Source: Streptomyces sp. DH12 (lineage in GTDB: Bacteria > Actinomycetota > Actinomycetes > Streptomycetales > Streptomycetaceae). From it: a stretch of DNA of 64,000 bases. Position numbers and translations under genes: made by a program. Each line of letters begins with the position of its first letter. The stretch's first letter is position 1. The notes beneath the pieces were generated by a model. The model had not been told where the DNA came from. It was given only the letters and a program-made list of their open reading frames with translations, and searched no databases. This document shows, piece by piece, positions 35,422 through 42,619 of this stretch. The stretch covers positions 124,001 through 188,000 of the forward strand of contig NZ_JAHWGT010000004.1 of the NCBI RefSeq assembly GCF_020873895.1, read 5' to 3'.

Positions 35422-36702
35422 GTGGCAGACGACAGCGGCAAGACCCCCGACAAGCCGTACGTGATCCGTGGCCGAGGCAAGGACAAGGCCCCCGCGGGCA
35501 CCTTCGCGCTGTTCGCCGACGTCAACTACAACGTGGGCGGACCACGGGACAAGATCCTCGTCATCCCGGCCAAGGGCACGGCGAACAACTTCAGCGAGTA
35601 CGAGTTCGACCAGAGCGACGACGGCGTGAGCTCCGTCGTCAACAACACCGCCGACGACAACATCCTCTTCACGCGCACCAATCAGGGCGGCAGCCAGCTG
35701 CCCGTCAAGGCCGGCACGTCGATCGACGACATGACGAGGATCCCCCTGTCGGGCAGCCCGACCAGCACGTGGAACGACCAGGCCCAGTCCGCCCTCGCCT
35801 TCGCCAAGCCGGTGCCGCTCCCGGTCTTCACCGCCCCCGCGGCCGGGGCGCAGACCGAGAACCGCCGTCAGCCCGTCCGGGGCACCGCCGCCCCCGACGT
35901 GCAGCAGGTGCTGCTCTACGACGGGACCAAGCAGTTGGCCGGCGTCCCGGTCAAGGACAGCGCCTGGGAGTACACCCCGGACGCCGACTGGCCGCTCGGG
36001 CAGCACGACCTCGCCGCCGTGGCCGTGCGCGACGACGTGACCTCCGGCAAGGCCTACCAGCGCTTCTACGTCACGCTGCCGAGCCCCGTCGTGGACATCA
36101 GGTCACCCCTGGACGGCGCGGAGGTCGACACCGGGACCTCGGTCGACGGTGTCGCCTTCAACGCCGACTCCGTGCACCTCGTCGAGGGCGGCACCAAGCT
36201 CGGCAGCGCCCCGGTGAGCGGTCAGAACTGGTCCTTCGCCCCGGACGGCGGATGGAGTACGGGCAGTCACGCGGTGACGGCGACGGCCGTGCGCGGCAGC
36301 CAGGAGTCGGAGCCGGACACGGTCGCCTTCACCGCCGCGAAGAAGAACCTCACCGTCGACTTCACCTTCAACTCCAGCTGGCAGGACTGGGAGACCCAGA
36401 AGTACATCCACTCCTACGACATCACCCTGTACGCCGGTGACTCCGACGTGACCCACTGGAACGTCGGGTTCGGGCAGCTCCCGGTCGGGTCGGTGCTCTA
36501 CAAGGAGTTCACCAGCACGTTCTGGGGGATGATCATCGAGGACGGCTCCCACGGGGACGTCCTCCTCGGCTCGCCTCCCGAGGGCGTCCACGTCGTCCCG
36601 AAGGGCGGCAAGCTGACCATCCGCGTCCTGGTGCTCTACCCGACGCAGGACGAGGCGCACAAGCACCTCTACGCCCTCTTCGCCAAGTCCCTGTCCCGCT
36701 AG
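35422..36702 (+). CDS. crystallin/Ig-like multidomain protein of unknown function
   Basis: A 426-residue protein without signal peptide or membrane segment. Residues about 28-80 (GTFALFADVNYNVGGPRDKI) resemble a beta/gamma-crystallin-like module. Residues about 130-225 and 226-315 are two bacterial Ig-like repeats (LLYDGTKQLAGVPVKDSAWEY; VHLVEGGTKLGSAPVSGQNW). The last 110 residues (VDFTFNSSWQDWETQKYIHS) are unrecognised. Start GTG 35422 with GCGAGG five bases upstream. A Rho-independent-type terminator follows. Confidence 0.65.
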   Translation: MADDSGKTPDKPYVIRGRGKDKAPAGTFALFADVNYNVGGPRDKILVIPAKGTANNFSEYEFDQSDDGVSSVVNNTADDNILFTRTNQGGSQLPVKAGTSIDDMTRIPLSGSPTSTWNDQAQSALAFAKPVPLPVFTAPAAGAQTENRRQPVRGTAAPDVQQVLLYDGTKQLAGVPVKDSAWEYTPDADWPLGQHDLAAVAVRDDVTSGKAYQRFYVTLPSPVVDIRSPLDGAEVDTGTSVDGVAFNADSVHLVEGGTKLGSAPVSGQNWSFAPDGGWSTGSHAVTATAVRGSQESEPDTVAFTAAKKNLTVDFTFNSSWQDWETQKYIHSYDITLYAGDSDVTHWNVGFGQLPVGSVLYKEFTSTFWGMIIEDGSHGDVLLGSPPEGVHVVPKGGKLTIRVLVLYPTQDEAHKHLYALFAKSLSR

Positions 36703-36717
36703 CGGCGACCACCACCT

Positions 36718-36755
36718 GGCCCGGCGACGCCCCTGTGGGCGCCGCCGGGCCTTTT
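36718..36755 (+). terminator. terminator with T-tract
   Basis: A 15-bp stem (36718-36732 with 36737-36751, one mismatch) has a CTGT loop and is followed by TTTT. It begins 15 bases past the stop of the crystallin/Ig-like gene. Confidence 0.8.
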
Positions 36756-36789
36756 CGCATGCCCACGGGTACGGCCCGCGCCCGCGCCC

Positions 36790-37200
36790 TCACAGGACCT
36801 CCAGCAGCAGGTGGTGCAGCAGCTCCGGGTCCACGAACGGCATGTCCCGGGTGGGGAGCGAGCGCCAGTCCAGGGGCCACGTCAGACCGTCCAGCGCCGG
36901 GACCCCGACGTACGCCGCGCACCCCGCCCCGCGCGACAGCGCCCGCGCCCGACCCGCCGGCCAGGCGTGGGCGGCGGCCGTCAGCGGCGGGACGAGGAAG
37001 TACATGTTCCGCTGGCCCGCCAGCTGCCGCACGATCGGGCCCGCCTGGAAGTCCGTGTACGTCATGAGCCGGTACGCGACCTCCTCCGCGAGCATCCCGG
37101 CGATCCGGACGGCGTCGAAGTGAACGCCCGCGTGACGCAGGGCATGACCGGAGGCGGGCACCCAAGAGGGAGCCCTGTCAAGCGGCTTGGGGAGATTCAT
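36790..37200 (-). CDS. conserved hypothetical protein divergent from the XRE gene
   Basis: A 136-residue soluble protein: MNLPKPLDRAPSWVPASGH, then MLAEEVAYRLMTYTDFQAGP and VPALDGLTWPLDWRSLPTRD. Proteins of this type often sit divergently beside XRE-DUF397 pairs in Streptomyces. The family function is unknown. ATG 37200 is the start with the conserved opening; the ribosome site is weak. Confidence 0.65.
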   Translation of the reverse strand: MNLPKPLDRAPSWVPASGHALRHAGVHFDAVRIAGMLAEEVAYRLMTYTDFQAGPIVRQLAGQRNMYFLVPPLTAAAHAWPAGRARALSRGAGCAAYVGVPALDGLTWPLDWRSLPTRDMPFVDPELLHHLLLEVL

Positions 37201-37282
37201 GAGACCAGCTTCACGACTCCGCTCTACTGTGACCAGCGCCACAAGGCGTCTGTGCTGAGCTGTGCACATGGGAGCGGCGACT

Positions 37283-38110
37283 GTGAACTCTGTGAACATC
37301 GGGACCAACGGCACCCCCGGTGCCGCCAAGGCGTTCGGACGGCTGCTGCGCTTCCACCGGCAGCGCGCGAAGGTCTCCCTGGAAGTGCTGGGCGAGCACA
37401 CCGCGTACTCCAAGTCCCAGGTGGCCATGATCGAGCGCGGCGAGCGCAAGCCGAGCGCCCGGTTCGTGGAGGTCGCGGACGAGGTCCTGGGTGCACAGGG
37501 TGCACTTCTGGAGGTCGCGCAGGAGGTCACCGCGAGTGGAGTGGCGGCGTGGTTCGAGGACTACTTGGTGGAGGAGCAAAGGGCTGCGGGCATTCACAAG
37601 TACGAGAACCGGGTGATTCCAGGACTGCTGCAGACGCCACGGTACGCGCAGGCGGTTTTCAACTGCGCTGTACCAGCGTTGGAAGACGAGGAGATCGAAG
37701 CGGGCGTCGCCGCTCGCCTGGCTCGGCAGCAAGTGCTCACCAAGGCGCCTCGTCCGCATGTGACCTTCGTGTTGGAGAAGATCGTGCTCACCCGGCCAAT
37801 CGGCGGATCGGCCGTGCTGAAGGAGACCTTGGAGCACGTCCTCGGCGTCGCGCGCCTACGTAACGTCTCCATTCAAGTCATGCCGGAGAGCAGGCAGACG
37901 CACGCAGGCATCGACGGGCCCTTCACTTTGCTGGAGACAGCCAAGCGCCTTGGGCAGCTCGTCTACGTCGAAGGGCAAGGCGGTCGCTACTTTCTCAGCG
38001 AGCAACCCGACGTGGGGGAAACGTTCGAACGGTATGGCACGCTGCGAGCGCAGGCACTGTCCCCAGAAGATTCCGTACGTCTCATTGAACAGGTGGCACG
38101 AGAGCTTTGA
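37283..38110 (+). CDS. XRE-family regulator (Scr1-type, DUF5753)
   Basis: A 275-residue regulator: a lambda-repressor-like helix-turn-helix (LEVLGEHTAYSKSQVAMIERGERKPS, about residues 30-55) and a DUF5753 C-terminal domain (HKYENRVIPGLLQTPRYA; RQQVLTKAPRPHVTFVLEK; SIQVMPES). GTG 37283 has GGGAG eight bases before; ATG 37268 and GTG 37262 are alternatives. It overlaps the DUF397 gene by TTGA. In S. coelicolor an XRE-DUF397 pair (Scr1/Scr2) positively controls antibiotic production; other pairs are described as toxin-antitoxin-like. Confidence 0.88.
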   Translation: MNSVNIGTNGTPGAAKAFGRLLRFHRQRAKVSLEVLGEHTAYSKSQVAMIERGERKPSARFVEVADEVLGAQGALLEVAQEVTASGVAAWFEDYLVEEQRAAGIHKYENRVIPGLLQTPRYAQAVFNCAVPALEDEEIEAGVAARLARQQVLTKAPRPHVTFVLEKIVLTRPIGGSAVLKETLEHVLGVARLRNVSIQVMPESRQTHAGIDGPFTLLETAKRLGQLVYVEGQGGRYFLSEQPDVGETFERYGTLRAQALSPEDSVRLIEQVAREL

Positions 38111-38343
38111 GTACCGACCTCAACTGGTTCAAGAGCAGCTACAGCGGTGGCCAGGGTGGCGAGTGCGTCGAGGTGGCCTTCGACTGGATCAAGTCTTCCT
38201 ATAGCGGTCCGCAGGGCGGCGACTGCGTCGAGGTCGCCGTCTGTCCGCACACCGTGCACGTGCGGGACTCGAAGGACGTCGCCCGCCCCGGGCTGGCCGT
38301 CGCGGCGGGTGCGTGGGGCGTGTTCGTACGGGCGGTGCGCTAG
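38107..38343 (+). CDS. DUF397 protein with duplicated core
   Basis: A 78-residue partner of the XRE regulator, starting at TTG in the overlap TTGA. The DUF397 core, KSSYSGGQGGECVEVA, is repeated directly as KSSYSGPQGGDCVEVA, whereas the family usually has one copy; the duplication spans about 20 codons. The end, VHVRDSKDVARPGLAV, is typical. Its stop shares the tetranucleotide CTAG with the stop of the convergent reductase gene. Confidence 0.9.
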   Translation: MSTDLNWFKSSYSGGQGGECVEVAFDWIKSSYSGPQGGDCVEVAVCPHTVHVRDSKDVARPGLAVAAGAWGVFVRAVR

Positions 38344-38903
38344 CGCGTCACGCGGTAGCGGAGGTAGGGGAACTTCGAGCTGAAGGTGCGGGTCTCGACC
38401 AGTTCGAGGTCCACCCGCCGCTCGCCCCGGGGGAAGAACGGGGTGCCGCCGCCGACCAGTACCGGGTACACCACGGCCCGGTACTCGTCGATCAGGTCCG
38501 ACGCCGCCGCCTCGGCGGCCAGCGTCGCGCCGCCGATCGCGATGTCGCCCTCCCCCGGCTCGGCGCGCAGCCGCGCGATCTCCTCCGCCAGGCCGCCCGA
38601 AGCCAGGCGGGCCCGGCCCTGTACCTCCGAGAGCGTGGTGGAGAACACCACCTTCGGGAGCGGCTTCCAGAGGTCGGTCCACTCGCGCGACGCGGCGTCG
38701 AGCGCCGGGTCCTGGTCGGCGGTCTCCCAGTACAGCATCGTCTCGTACAGCCGCCGTCCCAGCAGGTGGACGCCGACCTCCCGGATGTCGTCGATCCAGA
38801 AGCGGAAGACGTCCTCGTCCGGGGCCGACCAGTCGAAACCGCCGTCCGGTCCGACGATGTAGCCGTCGAGTGAGACGTTCATCGAATAGGTGACCTTGCG
38901 CAT
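38340..38903 (-). CDS. dihydrofolate reductase family (RibD C-terminal-like) protein
   Basis: A 187-residue NADPH-dependent reductase-like protein: VTYSMNVSLDGYIVGPDGGFDW at the start, GRRLYETMLYWE, VVFSTTLSE, then IAIGGATLAAEAAASDLIDEY and PVLVGGGTPFFP. These match the COG0262/YyaP group rather than folate DHFR. Substrate unknown. Convergent with DUF397, with overlapping stops. Confidence 0.88.
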   Translation of the reverse strand: MRKVTYSMNVSLDGYIVGPDGGFDWSAPDEDVFRFWIDDIREVGVHLLGRRLYETMLYWETADQDPALDAASREWTDLWKPLPKVVFSTTLSEVQGRARLASGGLAEEIARLRAEPGEGDIAIGGATLAAEAAASDLIDEYRAVVYPVLVGGGTPFFPRGERRVDLELVETRTFSSKFPYLRYRVTR

Positions 38904-39056
38904 CGGGAGCCTCCTCGGGGCGGGGTTCGACCGTACGGCCACCGGACCCCGTCGGACCCGTCACGGCTCGCGGGTGCCCCTCGGGTGTCGCGGCCGGGAG
39001 CCCGTCCGCGTGGGTACGCGCGCACGTCGTCCTTGCCGCGACGCGGGCGCACCGGG

Positions 39057-39091
39057 CCGGCTCCTCCCCGGTACGTCCGAGGAGGAGCCGG
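39057..39091 (-). terminator. terminator of helR
   Basis: CCGGCTCCTCC and GGAGGAGCCGG pair perfectly (11 bp, 13-base loop) 88 bases beyond the helR stop. The rest of the gap to 38904 shows no gene. Confidence 0.6.
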
Positions 39092-39178
39092 ACGCCCCGG
39101 CCCGAACCCGCGCCGTGGCGAAGGTCCGGGCCGGGCCGTCCGGGCGTCCGGCCGTGGGTCCGTGGCGGCGGGCGGGGG

Positions 39179-41329
39179 TCAGCCGGCCGTGCGCAGGATC
39201 ACGAGCCGCTGCGTCGCGCGGGTCATCGCGACGTACCGGTCCACCGCGCCCGTGACGCCCTCGCCGAACCGCTCCGGGTCCACGACGACGACCAGGTCGA
39301 ACTCCAGCCCCTTCGACAGCTCCGGCGTCAGCGACCGTACGCGCGGGCGCTCCCGGAACGACGGGGCGCCGATGACGCAGGCGACGCCCTCGCTGTGGGC
39401 GGCGAGCCACGCGTCGACGACCTCGTCCAGCTCCTCCACCGACCCGTACCGGACGGGGACGCCGCTGCTGCGGACGGAGGTCGGCACGTTGGCGTCGGGC
39501 AGCGCCGCCCGGATGACCGGCTCGGCCTCCGCCATGACCTCTTCCGGGGTGCGGTAGTTGACCGTGAGGGAGGCCACCTCCGCCCGGTCGATGCCGACCC
39601 GTGCCAGCCGCTCCTGCCAGGTCTCCGTGAACCCGTGCCGGGCCTGCGCGCGGTCGCCGACGATGGTGAAGCTGCGCGACGGGCAGCGCAGCAGCAGCAT
39701 CTGCCACTCCGCATCCGTCAGCTCCTGCGCCTCGTCCACCACGACGTGCGCGAACGGCCCGGCGAGGACGTCCGGGTCGGCGGTGGGCAGCGCCGACTCG
39801 TCGACGAGGCTGTCACGCAGGTCCTGGCCGTGCAGCATCGTCACCGCGCCCTCGCCGTCGTGGTCGGCGGCGATGACGTTGTCGATGACGTCGGCCATGC
39901 GGGCCCGCTGCGCGGCGACGTCCGCGTCGTGCCGGCGCTTGCGCAGCGACGCCTTCGGGTCGCCGAGCCGCTGCCGGGCCGCGTCCAGCAGCGGCAGGTC
40001 GGAGACCGTCCACGCGTGGGGCTCCGCGCGCTGGAGCGCCCGCACCTCCTCCCGGTCCAGCCAGGGCGCGCACATCCGCAGGTAGGCGGGTACGGTCCAC
40101 AGGTCGCCGACCAGGTCGGTCGCCTCCAGCAGCGGCCACGCGCGGTTGAGCGCGCCGACGAGCTGCCGGTCGTGCCGCAGCGCCCTGCGGAACAGGTCGT
40201 CCGGTACCTCGGCGTCGAACTGGTCGCGGAGGATCGTGACCAGTTCCTCGAAGATCCGGTCACGGGCCTCGTTGTGCGGGGTTCCGGGCTCGGGCGCCTC
40301 GAACGCCTCCGCCCAGTCGTCGGCGGTCAGCCGGGCCTCGCCCCACGGGGTCGTGACCGTCATGGCGTCCGTGGGCGGAGCCTCGTAGAACCGGACGGCC
40401 TTCTCGATCGCCCGCACCAGCGGCGCCGACGACTTCAGCCGGGCCACGGCCGGGTCGCCCTCCACCGACGCGGCGGCGCCCTCGGGCACCAGGTCGCGCA
40501 GGGTGCAGGTCTGCACGCCCTCCTCGCCCAGGCTGGGCAGGACGTCCGCCACGTACGCCAGGTACGGCTCGTGCGGGCCGACGAACAGCACCCCGCCGCG
40601 GCGGTGGCCCAGGCGCGGGTCGGAGTACAGCAGGTAGGCGGAGCGGTGCAGGGCGACGACGGTCTTGCCCGTACCGGGGCCGCCGTCCACGACGAGGGCG
40701 CCTCGGGAGCCCGCGCGGATGATGGCGTCCTGGTCGGACTGGATGGTGGCGAGGACGTCCCGCATCCGTTCCGACCGGTTGCCGCCGAGGCTCGCGATGA
40801 ACGCCGACTGGTCGTCGAGCGCGGCGCGCCGCTCCAGCCCGTCGGCGGTGAACACCTCGTCCCAGTAGTCGCTGATCCGGCCGCGGGTCCAGCGGTAGCG
40901 GCGGCGGCTGACCAGGCCCATCGGGTTGGCGTGGGTCGCCGCGAAGAACGGCTCCGCCGCCGGGGAACGCCAGTCGACCAGCAGCCGGCGGCCCGCCGGG
41001 TCGGTGAGGCCGAGCCGCCCGACGTACAGGGGCTCCGCCTCGCCCGCCAGGACGACGTGGCCCAGGCACAGGTCCAGGCCGAAGCGGCGCAGCGCGCGCA
41101 GCCGCCCGGACAGCCGGTGCACCTCCACGTCCCGCTCCATCGCCTCCCGGCCGACGCCGCCGGGCGCCCGCAACGTGGCGTCGAGACGGGCGGTCACCTC
41201 GGCGATCGACTGCTCCAGGGCGGCGGCGATGGCCGCGAAGTGCTCCTCGTCGGCGGTGATCAGTGCCGGGTCCGCCTTGGCGGCCAGGCGCTCGGGCAGG
41301 TCGAACGCGCTCGTGGTCAGCGGGGCCAT
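39179..41329 (-). CDS. helR: RNA polymerase recycling motor HelR (rifamycin resistance)
   Basis: A 716-residue UvrD/HelD-family ATPase. The N-terminal coiled coil (about residues 25-85) is the arm that enters RNA polymerase. The motor has Walker A GGPGTGKT, Walker B HVVVDEAQELTDAEWQML, GDRAQARHGF and the C-terminal MTRATQRLVIL. In Streptomyces, HelR dislodges rifamycins from RNA polymerase and recycles stalled enzyme. The assignment is supported by an exact rifamycin-associated element upstream. ATG at 41329 with GGGAGG eight bases before it. A 42-codon upstream ORF stops one base before the ATG. Confidence 0.92.
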   Translation of the reverse strand: MAPLTTSAFDLPERLAAKADPALITADEEHFAAIAAALEQSIAEVTARLDATLRAPGGVGREAMERDVEVHRLSGRLRALRRFGLDLCLGHVVLAGEAEPLYVGRLGLTDPAGRRLLVDWRSPAAEPFFAATHANPMGLVSRRRYRWTRGRISDYWDEVFTADGLERRAALDDQSAFIASLGGNRSERMRDVLATIQSDQDAIIRAGSRGALVVDGGPGTGKTVVALHRSAYLLYSDPRLGHRRGGVLFVGPHEPYLAYVADVLPSLGEEGVQTCTLRDLVPEGAAASVEGDPAVARLKSSAPLVRAIEKAVRFYEAPPTDAMTVTTPWGEARLTADDWAEAFEAPEPGTPHNEARDRIFEELVTILRDQFDAEVPDDLFRRALRHDRQLVGALNRAWPLLEATDLVGDLWTVPAYLRMCAPWLDREEVRALQRAEPHAWTVSDLPLLDAARQRLGDPKASLRKRRHDADVAAQRARMADVIDNVIAADHDGEGAVTMLHGQDLRDSLVDESALPTADPDVLAGPFAHVVVDEAQELTDAEWQMLLLRCPSRSFTIVGDRAQARHGFTETWQERLARVGIDRAEVASLTVNYRTPEEVMAEAEPVIRAALPDANVPTSVRSSGVPVRYGSVEELDEVVDAWLAAHSEGVACVIGAPSFRERPRVRSLTPELSKGLEFDLVVVVDPERFGEGVTGAVDRYVAMTRATQRLVILRTAG

Positions 41330-41330
41330 G

Positions 41331-41459
41331 TCAGCGACCTCCCCGCGGGGTCACGGCCTGGGGGACCCGTGGCACGGGCTCCGGCAGGGGCCCGATGTCC
41401 CCGCACACCCCGTGGAACGACAACAGCACACGCACGTCGTGAATCTCCCATTTCCGCAT
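41331..41459 (-). CDS. 42-codon upstream ORF in the helR leader
   Basis: ATG 41459 opens 42 codons (MRKWEIHDVRVLLSFHG onward) whose TGA ends one base before the helR ATG, so termination would deliver ribosomes to helR. Codon third positions are mostly G or C. The ribosome site at the ATG is weak; an in-frame GTG nine codons in has GGGAG well placed. It may be a coupling or attenuation peptide. Expression is not shown. Confidence 0.4.
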   Translation of the reverse strand: MRKWEIHDVRVLLSFHGVCGDIGPLPEPVPRVPQAVTPRGGR

Positions 41460-41505
41460 TTCGGCGGCTCGCGGCCTTCAGACCAGCGATTCTGCGCCAC
41501 GACGG

Positions 41506-41524
41506 GGGCCTTGCCGCAAGCCCC
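41506..41524 (-). promoter_or_regulatory. rifamycin-associated element (RAE)
   Basis: Read on the minus strand the 19 bases are GGGGCTTGCGGCAAGGCCC, identical to the RAE described for rifamycin-inducible genes of actinomycetes. It lies 177 bases upstream of the helR ATG and 47 upstream of the small ORF. TTGCGG inside it and CAGAAT 19 bases on could be promoter elements. Confidence 0.9.
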
Positions 41525-41904
41525 CCGGTGCGCTATAGGTTGAAGGTGGCGGAGAGTGGGTCCCCCTCCCGCCCCATCCCTTGATCGTCCGCGCGCCGCC
41601 GTCGCTTCCTTCGACGCCCGCCGCCGTCGCTTCCCTCGACGCCCGCCGCCGCGCCGCCCGCCGCCTCCCCCGGTTCTCCCGCCGCGCCGCCCGCCGCCTC
41701 TGCGCCGCCTCTCCGGCTCCTCCCGCCGCGCGGTGCCTGCCCTGGCGCTCGCCTCGGCAGCCCGTACGACCCCCGCCCGCTCTTCGGCGCCCGCCGGGAA
41801 TCGCCCACGACGGACGTGAAACGTTTCCCCGGTGCCACCCGGTCGATACGGGTGGAGGGGCGGCCCCGCCTCTCCCCGACCACCAGACAGGAAACGGGGA
41901 AGGC
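41525..41904. other. 380-bp region upstream of the sigma gene
   Basis: A 25-bp sequence (CGCCGTCGCTTCC-TCGACG core) is repeated in tandem near 41595-41645, in low-complexity C/G-rich DNA. Closer to the gene are the palindrome GAAACGTTTC (41818-41827) and the dyad CCACCCG/CGGGTGG (about 41836-41856). GAAAC followed about 17 bases on by GTCGATA resembles an ECF-type promoter, so autoregulation is possible. No gene is supported here. Confidence 0.35.
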
Positions 41905-42420
41905 GTGAAACAGTCCCGCGCGGACGAGTTCATGGAGTTCGCGGCAGGCCGCACGGGCCACCTCTTCCGCTCCGCGTGCCTTCTCACCAGCGGCGACGTC
42001 CACCTCGCCGAGGACCTGACGCAGGAGACGCTGCGACGGATGTACGTGGCGTGGGGGCGCCGCCTGGGGCGGCGGATCGACAACCCCGCCGCGTACGCCC
42101 AGACCGTGCTGGTCCGCGTCTTCCTCACCCACCGCAGCCGGCGCGCCTCCACGGAGGTCGTCCTCGCCGACGTGCCCGACGCCGCCGCGTCCGGCGGACC
42201 GGACCCCGACACCAGGGTGGCACTGCTGCACGCCCTCGGGCAGCTGGCGCCGAAGGACCGGGCTGTCGTCGTACTGCGGTACTGGGAGGACCGCAGCGTC
42301 GAGGAGACCGCCCGGGCGATGGGCACCAGCCCCGCCGCCGTACGCACCCGGTCCACCCGGGCCCTGTCCAGGCTGCGCACCCTGCTGGGCGCCCACGCGA
42401 CCGACTTCATCACGACCTGA
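41905..42420 (+). CDS. SigE-family RNA polymerase sigma factor
   Basis: A 171-residue ECF-like sigma factor. Region 2 (residues about 8-75) holds GDVHLAEDLTQETLRRMYVAW; region 4 (about 105-160) holds LGQLAPKDRAVVVLRYWEDRSVEETARAMGTS, recognising the -35. GTG 41905 follows GGGGAAGG. The membrane protein gene downstream is the likely regulator or target. Confidence 0.88.
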   Translation: MKQSRADEFMEFAAGRTGHLFRSACLLTSGDVHLAEDLTQETLRRMYVAWGRRLGRRIDNPAAYAQTVLVRVFLTHRSRRASTEVVLADVPDAAASGGPDPDTRVALLHALGQLAPKDRAVVVLRYWEDRSVEETARAMGTSPAAVRTRSTRALSRLRTLLGAHATDFITT

Positions 42421-42422
42421 TC

Positions 42423-42574
42423 CACGTCACCGCCCGACCCTCGCCATGCCCGACCCGCATCACTGCCCGACCCGCATCACTGCCCGACCCGCACCACGGC
42501 CCGGCCCACGTCACGGCCCGACCGACGTCACGGCCCGACCGACGTCACGGCGCGACCGACGTCACGGCGCGACC
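42423..42574. repeat. nine-copy 17-bp tandem repeat
   Basis: Nine head-to-tail copies (one of 16 bp) of a degenerate unit, consensus SACGTCACGGCCCGACC, fill the gap between the sigma factor and its partner gene. The last four copies are nearly identical; the first ones have diverged. The unit is not a multiple of three, which argues against a coding origin. Many copies contain GACGTCAC, a half- or full-dyad that a protein could bind. Confidence 0.85.
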
Positions 42575-42619
42575 GACGGCCGAGCATCCACCCCGACCTC
42601 AGCGAACCGGTGATTCCCC

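Noticed and set aside
42423-42574. CRISPR-like array
   Set aside because: The 17-bp units are directly adjacent with no spacers, and no cas genes are present.
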